A stretch of DNA of 64,000 bases. Origin: Filimonas zeae. GTDB taxonomy: Bacteria; Bacteroidota; Bacteroidia; Chitinophagales; Chitinophagaceae. Of this stretch, positions 1 through 8,563 are shown piece after piece. The stretch lies in assembly GCF_014641615.1 (NCBI RefSeq), contig NZ_BMIB01000004.1, forward strand, positions 682,001-746,000, in the 5' to 3' direction. The notes beneath the pieces were generated by a model. That model saw only the letters and a list, made by a program, of their open reading frames with translations. It did no database searches and was not told the DNA's origin. Both the position numbers and the translations under genes were made by a program. Each line of letters opens with the position of its first letter. The stretch's first letter is position 1.

Positions 1-3000
1 AAAACCCGTAATTTCAGTATAAGAAGGACTACTGGAACCATCACTCCATGTGTAATAGAAAGTACACTGCCAGGAGTTAGCACTAAGTCTTACAGAGGAT
101 GCTACGTGTTTAACACCCGTTTCACAAACATTAGCAATACATTTCTGACTTTTATCTGTACAGTTAATACAACCGGAATCGAATACCACAGTTTCAGTGC
201 ATTCGGTCTGTTGCCCCTGGTAATTGTAGCAAAATTTCTTAATGATATTATTATCCTTGTCACGAACAAGATTCAGTCTGTTAAACAAATCATATTCATA
301 ATACGTACTATTTCCATTCATATCAATCTCCCGCTTTATACCTACCAATGGCTTATACAAATAGGTAGACACCATTGTTCCGCTAACAGCTCTCAACTTA
401 TTCAACTCGGTTAACAATGCACTTTCGCTGGCTGGATTATTAACAACAGCCAGGTTAATTCCGCTCAGTGTAACCAGTTCATTGTATGATTTACCTACCA
501 CCTTTGCAAGCGGATACTGCTTATTATATCCCCAGAAAAAAGACGTTATTATGCCATCTTTACCTGTATACTGTAAAACATTCCCCTTATCATCGTAGGC
601 GCCATAGTTTTCAAGCGTGAAATAGGGATTATCAAGAAGCTTCTTTTCCCGTGTAGCTACATCCACCAACACACCACCATTCCATAAAGCGTAATTATTC
701 CGCTCTTCATCCAAACTTAAATTACCTTGTGTAATAGAAGTAGTTCTGCCTCTTATTGAACCCAGTATATTCTTCGACCTCATAAAATCATACACACTAC
801 CTGTTTGCGAATGAACGTAGCTAAACCCTTCATTTAACTCCTGGTTTGTACTATTTATTATTTTATTGGATGACAGATAATGCAGATTATCATACGCTCT
901 GGTGATTTTCTCCGAAATATAACTGGCTCCGCTGTAAGTTCTGGTTTCTTCCGTTAAAGGTTCTATCAAACAAACCTTTAACCAGTAGCCATCTACCACC
1001 CACATTTTTGAGGGAAAATTACCTCCGGTAGCAATAAGTCCAACCACCATATTCCTGCAACTGTCTCCCAAAAGACTGGTTACCTTGTTATAAGTATATA
1101 ATTTTTCCACCTGCACCACTCCGGCTGCATCGGCTATACGTTCCTTAATCAATGTACCGCTCAGTAACGGAAAATCCTGAATAGGTATAAATGGGTAGAT
1201 ACCAGTGGGCCCCCTCCCTTCATAAACAGAATCATACAAACGTTCGGTATAAGCACCGTTACTTTCAACTTCTATAACTCTTTTATAAATAACAGGACTT
1301 CCATTGAAGAAATTCAGCGTACCGGTAGGCGAGCTACTCATCACAATTCTTTTTGAAGGATTAGCGTTGGAGTAAGAAGTAGTTTCTCTATGATAACGGT
1401 AATCCGGAACAACAGCAATAGTAGCTGAAGATCTACCCATGGAATCTGTGTAAAAATACTCTTTGGTAAGTCTATTGCCGGCACCATCAAACGCCTGAAC
1501 TTTCTTCACGCGCACACCACCCGCCAACTTATCATACGGTGTAACTTCATAACTAACGTAAGCCTGTAAAGAAAAAGGATACATATATGCACAGGTAGCA
1601 CTGGCATCATAAACTGCTTTAACCGTATAAACTTTATCAACAGGCAAATCTGTATCAACCGCAGCACCACCAACCATATGCGCATACACCACATCCAGGT
1701 TAACAGATATTGTATTATCTGTACTAACCACCTGAAAACGAACCACTTTTTCATCCTGCATACCCTCAATGCACGAAACAGGACCAGTTCCGGGTGCCGG
1801 CCGTGGATTAGGCTCGTTTGCCTTCAGGTAAAAACGCACCCGCTCCTGGGTTCTACCCGGCATACTGATGCTTTTGGCCGTATTAAACGCACTTAACGCC
1901 CAGCTAAGTGTGCCCGATGTCAGGCTATTATTGTTATAATTTACAATTGAAAAAGCCCTGTTGCATTCATATTCGAATGTGGTATGCCCACCTGTTGGAT
2001 AGGTAATCTGCTGCAATATGCCTGCCTGCACATAATTTGAATCAGGATATAAGTTAGCACCGGACCAATACTCTGCCTCGCCTGGACTCAACCCATATTC
2101 CAAAGGCTCCTTTTTCATTCGCGCCGTGCGAACCGAATTACCACGAGCAGGGCTTACATTATAACCCCAATGGTCTACATTGGTGGAGTTTCTGGGATTT
2201 AGCGCTGTACCCTCGTAAGTAAATTTTGTAACCTTTGCAAGCGGCCCGGAAATAGCCAATTCACTAACACTATCCAAACGCAACCTTTTACTGTAATCGT
2301 TGCCTGATTCATAAGGAATAAATGGGCTTACACCTGATGATGTAAAATAGGAATACGCCATCCTATATTTTTTCACAACATCATTATTCATGTTTGTAAC
2401 CGTTAACAGGGTAAGCGCTTTTGCATTCACCAGATCAGTTCTGTTAAAACCATATTCCAAATTAACCTTGCTTCCATCCGGCAATCGTATTTCAGCAAGC
2501 TGTGGCTCATTCAACTCCACCCTGTCATATGAGCCAACTGCTTGTTCCACATAATTTGGTGTATGCGCCCCTGAGCTTGTAGAAGAAGTTAAATGCAATG
2601 TTCTGGTTTCCCTGAATCCGGTTTCATAAAAAGCATTAGGTGGAAGCGCCGAAGCATATTTAAACTCAATGGTATCTTTCACCTGTGGATCAATAATATA
2701 AGTTAACAACCAGGCGGAAGCATAATCGCCCTGATATGTTTCCGGGACAGCCTGAGAGGTACTGACAGTTTCGAAATGCTGTATCTCCAGATTCATATAC
2801 TGGTAAATCACCCCTTTATCATCTGTAATATTGAACGAGGCAATAGCACCAGCACTATTAAGGCTCATTGTCAATTTACTGTTTGTATATTCCAGCGGAA
2901 CAATCTTTTTTCCCTTGTCAATAACAAACTTGCCTGAGCCACCTGGATAGGAAAAACTGAAAACATCCTGCTCGCCGTCCATTTTGCCCATTCCCACTTC

Positions 3001-3537
3001 CCTTACCAGATCTGAATAAGGGGAATTACGGGGAGTAATTCCAATACTAGAATAAAAAGCCTCCTGCCAGCCAATGTAATGTAATATATTATAGTATCCA
3101 TTATCATACTGGGTGGTAACCACTGTCGGTAAAACAGGAGAATGCATATAACCATAATTAATCAGGTCATCATTTAGCCCTCGCAGCGTTCTGGATACGC
3201 GATACGACGTTGAAAGAGCCCATCCTAAACCGACGTTCCCGGGCAAGTCCTGCACCTTGTTACCTCCTGCGTGATAACTGAGCCCCAGAGAAAGGCTTAA
3301 TTTACCACGGCTCCAGTTCCACATAGGATAATTAATTTCGGGAATACCCGTAGAATAATTGACCGGAGTTACACCAAACTTTTCTATTGCTGCAGAGTTG
3401 GGTGAAGGAGGAATAATAGCAGCCCCACGGTTTGATGCCGTATCCTGGCCATAACTGCTGAAAGCAATCATTACCGTTATTACAATAAAAAGTAACGTAG
3501 GTAAACGCAGAATACTGCCTGAACGGAAATTTTTCAT
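1..3537 (-). CDS. RHS/YD-repeat-like secreted giant protein, 3' end outside window
   Basis: The frame is read from an ATG at 3537 down to base 1; I translated the start, a stretch near 1.5 kb and the region from about 1.5 kb to the left edge and saw no stop. Only the N-terminal ~1,179 residues are present. The protein opens with a signal peptide (basic start, hydrophobic core, SSYGQ end). The following region, with FGVTPVNYSTGIPEINYP and a glycine-rich 'LGWALS' stretch, is the usual start of Bacteroidota RHS-like proteins. Near bases 240-330 it has YD-type repeats (YYEYDLFNRL, then KKFCYNYQGQ). Proteins of this type are large cell-surface or secreted polymers whose variable C-terminus can be a toxin. 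That end is not visible, so no toxin is claimed. The family call rests on these motifs. Confidence 0.75.
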   Translation of the reverse strand, partial: MKNFRSGSILRLPTLLFIVITVMIAFSSYGQDTASNRGAAIIPPSPNSAAIEKFGVTPVNYSTGIPEINYPMWNWSRGKLSLSLGLSYHAGGNKVQDLPGNVGLGWALSTSYRVSRTLRGLNDDLINYGYMHSPVLPTVVTTQYDNGYYNILHYIGWQEAFYSSIGITPRNSPYSDLVREVGMGKMDGEQDVFSFSYPGGSGKFVIDKGKKIVPLEYTNSKLTMSLNSAGAIASFNITDDKGVIYQYMNLEIQHFETVSTSQAVPETYQGDYASAWLLTYIIDPQVKDTIEFKYASALPPNAFYETGFRETRTLHLTSSTSSGAHTPNYVEQAVGSYDRVELNEPQLAEIRLPDGSKVNLEYGFNRTDLVNAKALTLLTVTNMNNDVVKKYRMAYSYFTSSGVSPFIPYESGNDYSKRLRLDSVSELAISGPLAKVTKFTYEGTALNPRNSTNVDHWGYNVSPARGNSVRTARMKKEPLEYGLSPGEAEYWSGANLYPDSNYVQAGILQQITYPTGGHTTFEYECNRAFSIVNYNNNSLTSGTLSWALSAFNTAKSISMPGRTQERVRFYLKANEPNPRPAPGTGPVSCIEGMQDEKVVRFQVVSTDNTISVNLDVVYAHMVGGAAVDTDLPVDKVYTVKAVYDASATCAYMYPFSLQAYVSYEVTPYDKLAGGVRVKKVQAFDGAGNRLTKEYFYTDSMGRSSATIAVVPDYRYHRETTSYSNANPSKRIVMSSSPTGTLNFFNGSPVIYKRVIEVESNGAYTERLYDSVYEGRGPTGIYPFIPIQDFPLLSGTLIKERIADAAGVVQVEKLYTYNKVTSLLGDSCRNMVVGLIATGGNFPSKMWVVDGYWLKVCLIEPLTEETRTYSGASYISEKITRAYDNLHYLSSNKIINSTNQELNEGFSYVHSQTGSVYDFMRSKNILGSIRGRTTSITQGNLSLDEERNNYALWNGGVLVDVATREKKLLDNPYFTLENYGAYDDKGNVLQYTGKDGIITSFFWGYNKQYPLAKVVGKSYNELVTLSGINLAVVNNPASESALLTELNKLRAVSGTMVSTYLYKPLVGIKREIDMNGNSTYYEYDLFNRLNLVRDKDNNIIKKFCYNYQGQQTECTETVVFDSGCINCTDKSQKCIANVCETGVKHVASSVRLSANSWQCTFYYTWSDGSSSPSYTEITGF

Positions 3538-3888
3538 TGTGTTTTTTAAGGAGTATTTATTAAAAAAACGATTGCACTTTATATCGTCTGCCAGCCCCAA
3601 CCTCAGCATCCCAAATAAAACCATCTGGTCGTAGCAAAGCAAGTGCAGTTCAGAATATAATAATCAAATTTTAAAATCTAAGGTGCATTGCGAAAATATC
3701 ATAATGAAGTTTTAACACATTAAATGCACTGGATACATTTTTAGGGTGGTGGGTGAGAAGCATTTTTTTTAAAGTTAGAAGGCTAATCTACTATTTATTT
3801 TTATACGCCATTTCTAATGGTAGAATTATCGCAAAATGCTACCCTCTGATTTTATAAAACCAGAAGGGTAGCATTTTAAATCCTGATA
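3538..3888. other. AT-rich intergenic region between lipoprotein gene and RHS-like gene
   Basis: About 350 bases without a supported gene. It contains the hairpin at 3833-3877 (listed separately) and presumably the promoter of the RHS-like gene. I found no convincing TAnnTTTG element near its start and no small ORF worth reporting. Confidence 0.6.
3833..3877 (-). terminator. Hairpin downstream of lipoprotein gene
   Basis: The arms AAAATGCTACCCTCTG (3833-3848) and CAGAAGGGTAGCATTTT (3861-3877) pair almost perfectly around a 12-base AT-rich loop. It lies directly after the stop of the lipoprotein gene on the minus strand, and A/T runs flank the stem on both sides, so it fits an intrinsic terminator. 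Confidence 0.75.
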
Positions 3889-4821
3889 CTAAAAATTAGT
3901 TAAAACCGTTTCGCTAAACTCAGCATCTGCACTCAGATAAATGGTACCAGAATCCGGACCAGCTAAATAACCAGAAAGCACTGTTCTTTTATTGGTATAT
4001 ACGTACACATCCACATTGTTCAGCACTTTGGTAAAAAACTGCTGACCTAGTCCGGGTTTATAAAGAAAACCTCTGAAAGCCGTATTGATCTTATTGGATG
4101 ATCCCAGGCAAAAACCTTCGTACACACGGGCAGAAACTTTCTTCAGTGTAATAGAATCGCCCGGATTAGCAGGTGAATAAAAGTTACCTCCAACGGAGTA
4201 GAAAGCGGGATACCCTTTAATGGTTACCGTCATAGAGGTGCTATCCAGCAGCTGTGAATTGTCTTTCAGGTGTACTTCAATTTTACCGGAAATGCGGGAC
4301 AGTTGTATGCTGTTTACAACCGTATCCATGTTACCAACGGTAAAAGTGGTTTTGTTATAAAAAACATCCACGCCACCATTACTCCAGTAGTTTTTTATCC
4401 GCAGGCCTGCTAAAGAATCTGCTTTGTTATTGAGCAGATAATATTTACCTATCAACGTATCTGTAGTTGCCACAAACACTACCGAATAGGTGCCGCTGGT
4501 TAAGGCCCAGTTGAACTTACCAAAGGCTGTATCAAACTGCCAGCCTCTTTGCTGCTCTCTCCAGCTAACCAGTCTGCCCGAAGCATCATATATACCAGCA
4601 AACAGGTATTTCAGATACTGTGCAGAATCGTTCTGCAGATTCACCAGGCGCATGTTGGTGTACTGTGCTTCAAAGTCAGACACGCTCATACGAACGGCAT
4701 GATGTGCGGTATCACCTGCAGGTGCAACAGTAACACTTTCGGGAGATTGGTTGTTTTTGCTACAGGAAAATAAGCAGGCAAATGATGCTGTTAATGCAAC
4801 AGCACAAAGAATCTTTTTCAT
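3889..4821 (-). CDS. Lipoprotein of unknown function, fimbrillin-like
   Basis: This is a 310-residue protein counted from the internal ATG at 4821. That start is chosen because it gives a lipoprotein signal (MKKILC..., hydrophobic core, lipobox LFSC followed by SKNNQ). The frame is open 30 codons further upstream, but that part shows no signal-peptide logic. The mature part is rich in beta-prone, Thr/Ser/Val segments with no charged catalytic motif. Its layout (lipobox, beta-sandwich-like repeats, glycine-tyrosine turns) resembles FimB/Mfa2-type fimbrial or surface lipoproteins, but I cannot assign a family. It is single, between a terminator of its own and one from the upstream gene pair, so it is probably monocistronic. 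Confidence 0.7.
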   Translation of the reverse strand: MKKILCAVALTASFACLFSCSKNNQSPESVTVAPAGDTAHHAVRMSVSDFEAQYTNMRLVNLQNDSAQYLKYLFAGIYDASGRLVSWREQQRGWQFDTAFGKFNWALTSGTYSVVFVATTDTLIGKYYLLNNKADSLAGLRIKNYWSNGGVDVFYNKTTFTVGNMDTVVNSIQLSRISGKIEVHLKDNSQLLDSTSMTVTIKGYPAFYSVGGNFYSPANPGDSITLKKVSARVYEGFCLGSSNKINTAFRGFLYKPGLGQQFFTKVLNNVDVYVYTNKRTVLSGYLAGPDSGTIYLSADAEFSETVLTNF

Positions 4822-4888
4822 GATTAAGCATTTAGACAGCAAATTTGCGTCAAAGCCTAAAACTGTCAAATAGCTACTACCTATTACC

Positions 4889-4910
4889 TGTATACATTTT
4901 ACTGTATACA
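4889..4910. repeat. Two TGTATACA palindromes upstream of lipoprotein gene
   Basis: TGTATACA occurs at 4889-4896 and again at 4903-4910, centres 14 bp apart, about 70 bp upstream of the lipoprotein start. Twin palindromes of this kind can be a dimeric repressor site, but the sequence is AT-rich and chance is possible. Confidence 0.35.
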
Positions 4911-4946
4911 ATAAATTGTATGTAAAATCATTACGCTTTCAGCATA

Positions 4947-4989
4947 AAAAAAGCGGCCTTCCATGTTTTAAAAACAGAAGACCGCTTTT
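4947..4989 (-). terminator. Terminator after the LRR/tail-fibre pair
   Basis: AAAAGCGGCCTTC and GAAGACCGCTTTT form a stem with one mismatch around an A/T-rich loop, with A and T runs outside. It lies 27 bases past the stop of the LRR gene on the minus strand, closing the two-gene unit. Confidence 0.75.
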
Positions 4990-5015
4990 GATAAGCACCT
5001 CCACTCTTCACACCA

Positions 5016-6482
5016 CTAAACGCTCAATGATACGGTAGCGCCGTAATTATTACGCAAAACGTATATTTTATGGCCCGTGTGCTGTACTTCGCCATCATTC
5101 ACTCCCAAAACAAAACCAGGCGGAGCTTCAATTGCCCCTGTGAAGGCAGTTGGAGTAGCCGACCCGGTTAACAGGTTAAAAGTCATACCCCTGAAAGGGA
5201 TAGAACCATTATTGGTGCCTGTTCTGGGCGTATTATTCCGCACCACTAAATCATAGTTTAAACTCATCTTTTTATCAGTAACGCTGGCTGTAGTATTATT
5301 GCCCTGGTTCCAGTTGATGTTTCTGAGCTTAGTAAAACTGTTCATGTAAGCTGGAAATACTGTCATAACATTGTGTAAAGAGGCATTACTGAAAATAAGG
5401 AAAGCAATATTAACCAGGTTTGAAATGTCTCCAAATTCGGCTAGTATTGTTGAGCCTGCCACAGTAAGCGAGTTTAAAGTAGCAGCATTACAAAAGTTAA
5501 CATTATCAGGAATTCTGGAAATGTTAGTATAGCTAAGCGTTAGCGACTGAAGCTTTTTTAAATTGGCAATTTCGGGTGGAATCTGCGTCAATCCCGTTTT
5601 CGAAGATGATCCCTGACTGATGTTTAAGCCTATCAATTCAGACAGCCGGGTTATCACCATTGGAAATTCATCAAATGCACATGCCTGCAGGTTCAACCGC
5701 TGTAACTTTGTTAAACCGGCAAGCGAATCGGGCAAAGCAGTCACATTTAAAATACTCTGTAGCGATAAAGTGGTAAGACTATTTTTAATAGGCATGGTGC
5801 CCAGGTACTCCAGATTGGTTCCGGAGGTATCTGTAAAGGACGCGGAACCAGTACCCAGACTTAACAAGGGCATATTTAAAAACTGTATGGGTATTGAGCC
5901 CACATAAGGCGAGGTGGCAGCCCAGTTGTAAATAAGTAAGGTTGTTAAATAAGGATTTGTTGACGGAGAAATTCTGCCTAATTCTGCAATATCAACAATT
6001 ACACCCTGCGCACCGGACGTAGAGAAAGTTGTTAAATTCCTGTGCGCATAAAACAGAAAATTAAGCATGGGATAGGTTGCCACTCCGGCAATGCCTCCAT
6101 TATAGGAAGTTAATGCACTTCTATCGTAGCTTATTTTAACAGTCCTGGCCTTCACCTCTCCATCGGTATATACATATACCGGATGATATTGTGTGTATAG
6201 CTGATTAAAATAGTCATTGCAGTTAAAACAAAACTTATGTATTGTTTCGCCGGGCAACACGCTGGAAGTATACGTATTAACCGTTCCATCACCATAATCA
6301 ACCGTAATAGTTGTTTGCCTGTTAAACTGCATCCATAAGTTACCTACGCCATTGTTTACAGCTGAGTTGTTGGTGATTGCAAACGGGAATGTTTTCGATC
6401 TTCCGGTAAACTCCAGCCAAACAGAGCCGCCTATAACATATCCTGAATTGCGGATAATTCTTCCGCTATTAGTAATAACCAT
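5016..6482 (-). CDS. Leucine-rich-repeat protein paired with a tail-fibre-like protein
   Basis: This 488-residue protein has no signal peptide or membrane segment. Residues 55-75 hold a PKD-like strand with DYGDGT (62-67), common in Bacteroidota surface LRR proteins. From about 225 to 375 there are five or six leucine-rich repeats (LTTLSLQS, LQRLNLQA, LIGLNISQ, LQSLTLSY, LNSLTVAG). The rest is beta-rich, ending in a Gly/Thr-rich domain. The ATG at 6482 follows the TAG of the upstream gene by one base, so the two are translationally coupled. Since the partner looks like a phage fibre, this protein may be the distal receptor-binding part of the same structure. The alternative is an intracellular or leaderless-secreted LRR protein. 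LRR content is seen; the role is inferred. Confidence 0.75.
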   Translation of the reverse strand: MVITNSGRIIRNSGYVIGGSVWLEFTGRSKTFPFAITNNSAVNNGVGNLWMQFNRQTTITVDYGDGTVNTYTSSVLPGETIHKFCFNCNDYFNQLYTQYHPVYVYTDGEVKARTVKISYDRSALTSYNGGIAGVATYPMLNFLFYAHRNLTTFSTSGAQGVIVDIAELGRISPSTNPYLTTLLIYNWAATSPYVGSIPIQFLNMPLLSLGTGSASFTDTSGTNLEYLGTMPIKNSLTTLSLQSILNVTALPDSLAGLTKLQRLNLQACAFDEFPMVITRLSELIGLNISQGSSSKTGLTQIPPEIANLKKLQSLTLSYTNISRIPDNVNFCNAATLNSLTVAGSTILAEFGDISNLVNIAFLIFSNASLHNVMTVFPAYMNSFTKLRNINWNQGNNTTASVTDKKMSLNYDLVVRNNTPRTGTNNGSIPFRGMTFNLLTGSATPTAFTGAIEAPPGFVLGVNDGEVQHTGHKIYVLRNNYGATVSLSV

Positions 6483-6483
6483 T

Positions 6484-7653
6484 CTATAATGATATTTTTA
6501 TTCTGATAACTGAATTGGTTGTCTTAGCCCAGTACATATACTCTCCTGAAAGGCAGTAGCACCCTCCGTAAAAAGTTTTACCACTCAGTGGAACAATAAC
6601 AGGATTGTATTCATTTGCAGAAGTGTAGGAGGCAGATACACATTGGCTTACAATATCGTTATCCGTAACATACTGATCTTCCGGTAATATCTGAGTGGTT
6701 GCCATGGGAACGCCTGCCGCGTCTACCTCCACTATTCTGGTTCCGGTACCCGCCAGGGTGGGATTGGCGGAAGACTGGAGCACTCTGCTGTTTGTATTAT
6801 TCTGTCTCAATACCAGGCCACTTCCATCATTCCAAAAGTCTCCCTGAACCGGGGAGGTATGGTTTTGCAAAACCATCCGGTTAACGCCCATTGAAGCACC
6901 ACTGATTCCATTTGCTTTTAAAGCAATCCACCATGCCCCCATTTTTGAAGGGGTAACAAACTTTGAATCGTTGGCTGGGGCTTCTGCCTGCACTTCTGCA
7001 GCAGTAGGTATATTTTGTTGTAAAGCGCTTATTTGCCCCTGCGCCTTACCGGTAGCAGACAATACGGTATCTGTAGCAGTTATTGCGCTGTTAGCCGACG
7101 TGAAGCCGGTTAAAACCGTGCCCCTTATAGTAGCAGCTATATTGTTTATAAAGCCCCCCACCTTGTTAAAGGCAGCAGTTATTGTGTCTGCATTGGAAAT
7201 AGTTCCTGCTACAGCCGAAAAACCGCTTATAACGCTTGATAATACGCGCGCCGTTTGAAAATACAAATTAGTGCTTCCTTCACTAATATTGTCCGAAGAA
7301 CCTGTAGCAGCCGGCAATTGCGATGCAGGCACTTTACCTGTACCGTCCAAAGCCGCGTACCCATTGGCAATACCTTTACTGGCTTTTGTTTCAAAGCTGG
7401 CGGCATCTGCTGTTCCAATCTTTTCCCAGCTGGATGCATTGCCTAAAACAGATTCATTAATGCAACGGTACACTCCCCGCTTTTCCGGGTCGGTATCCCA
7501 CACAGTAACCAAGTGACCGTTATATATAAAATCAGCCGAAGTAAATAATAACAAATCTGCATAGGTTGGACAATAAGCCCGTGCATCCAACGTCCCTTTC
7601 TTCCCCACCTCAAAATTTCCTGAAAATGAAAATGATCCTTTTTCGCGTGCCAT
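6484..7653 (-). CDS. Phage tail-fibre-like structural protein
   Basis: A 389-residue protein without signal peptide. Residues 1-95 look like the small beta domain at the head of many Bacteroidota phage fibre proteins (a 'TYADLLLF ... VWDTDPEKRGVYRCIN' block). Then comes the widespread phage-fibre motif GYAALDGTGKVPASQLP (about 97-113) and SEGSTNLYFQTARV (about 123-136). A long Ala/Thr/Ser region suits a trimeric shaft, and SKFVTPSKMGAWW (about 229-241) is another common fibre motif. The C-terminus has four cysteines. No capsid, sheath, baseplate, portal, integrase or lysis gene is near, so this is an isolated fibre-type gene. It overlaps nothing and is coupled to the LRR gene downstream. Confidence 0.75.
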   Translation of the reverse strand: MAREKGSFSFSGNFEVGKKGTLDARAYCPTYADLLLFTSADFIYNGHLVTVWDTDPEKRGVYRCINESVLGNASSWEKIGTADAASFETKASKGIANGYAALDGTGKVPASQLPAATGSSDNISEGSTNLYFQTARVLSSVISGFSAVAGTISNADTITAAFNKVGGFINNIAATIRGTVLTGFTSANSAITATDTVLSATGKAQGQISALQQNIPTAAEVQAEAPANDSKFVTPSKMGAWWIALKANGISGASMGVNRMVLQNHTSPVQGDFWNDGSGLVLRQNNTNSRVLQSSANPTLAGTGTRIVEVDAAGVPMATTQILPEDQYVTDNDIVSQCVSASYTSANEYNPVIVPLSGKTFYGGCYCLSGEYMYWAKTTNSVIRIKISL

Positions 7654-7934
7654 AAGTTATTTTGTTTTGCTATCAAACAGCGAATTTCCTATAAAGCCAT
7701 AAGCCATCAAACAGCTGGCAGCAGTTAACTGTATATAAGAAATCGTATATAATAAACGGTAGAAAACAACCTGTATGTAACCAAACGGCGCAACTCAGCC
7801 AATCTTATTCCAGTCGCAATCACCCCGTTATTTGTCCGTTTTACCCGGTTCTGTTACCGGCATTTTCCTCAGCTTTGTATAGCATAAAGGCAACCATTTT
7901 TAACAACCACTGTTGATTTCAAATAAAAACCGAT
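7654..7934. other. Divergent intergenic region
   Basis: About 280 bases between the divergent tail-fibre-like gene and the reductase gene. It must hold both promoters, but I could not place a clear TAnnTTTG element for either. It is AT-rich near 7720-7760 with repeated GTATATAA-like runs. Confidence 0.5.
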
Positions 7935-8513
7935 ATGGGAAAAATTGTATTGTTCATGCATACATCGCTGGATGGTTTTGCTGCCGGAGTAAATGGCGAA
8001 ATGGACTGGATTCATGTAGATGATGAGATTTTTGATTTTGGCGCGGAAAGAATTACCAGAACCAATACGGCTTTATACGGAAGAGTAACCTTTGAGATGA
8101 TGGAAGGTTACTGGCCAACCGCAGCGGAGCAACCCGGCGCCAGCAAACACGACAAAGAACATAGCGCCTGGTATAAGACGGCACGCAAGGTAGTGTTATC
8201 TAACTCACTAGACCAGGCGGCACATGCCAATACAACGGTAATAGGCAAGGAGGACTATCCTGCTGCCATCAAAAAAATAAAGGAAGAAACAGAAGGCGAA
8301 ATACTGCTGTTTGGCAGCCCCTCCACAGCGCACGCCCTGCTGGCAGAGAATCTGATTGATGAATGCTGGCTTTTTGTAAACCCCGTACTGCTGGGTGAAG
8401 GTATTCCGGTGTTCAAAAACATCAAAGAGAAGCAGCTGTTAAAACTCGTAAAAGCACATGTATTTAGCTCAGGGGTTGTTTGCCTGCAACACCAGGTGAT
8501 GCGCACCGGCTAA
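7935..8513 (+). CDS. RibD C-terminal / dihydrofolate reductase-like protein
   Basis: A 192-residue soluble protein of the RibD_C/DHFR-like superfamily (YwjB/YyaP type). It begins MGKIVLFMHTSLDGFAAG, matching the first strand and the 'SLDG' turn of the family. It has a typical LYGRVTFEMM helix near residue 50, a KVVLSNSL strand near 93, and a C-terminal GSPSTAHALLAENLIDECW block near 130-150, which in the family contacts NADPH. The substrate is unknown for nearly all members, so neither folate nor riboflavin metabolism is claimed. It is transcribed alone and ends in a bidirectional terminator shared with the convergent gene. Confidence 0.88.
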   Translation: MGKIVLFMHTSLDGFAAGVNGEMDWIHVDDEIFDFGAERITRTNTALYGRVTFEMMEGYWPTAAEQPGASKHDKEHSAWYKTARKVVLSNSLDQAAHANTTVIGKEDYPAAIKKIKEETEGEILLFGSPSTAHALLAENLIDECWLFVNPVLLGEGIPVFKNIKEKQLLKLVKAHVFSSGVVCLQHQVMRTG

Positions 8514-8518
8514 AAAAA

Positions 8519-8546
8519 CAGGGCTGGCCCCAAAGGGTCAGCCCTG
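8519..8546. terminator. Bidirectional terminator between convergent genes
   Basis: CAGGGCTGGCCC (8519-8530) and GGGTCAGCCCTG (8535-8546) form a GC-rich stem with one mismatch and a 4-base loop. It is preceded by a run of A and sits between a plus-strand gene ending at 8513 and a minus-strand gene ending at 8564. Confidence 0.85.
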
Positions 8547-8563
8547 CAAACCAAAAGGCATTG

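Noticed and set aside
6484..7653. Complete prophage at the left edge
   Set aside because: Only fibre-like and LRR genes are present; no integrase, terminase, capsid, portal or lysis genes, and no attachment-site repeats seen.
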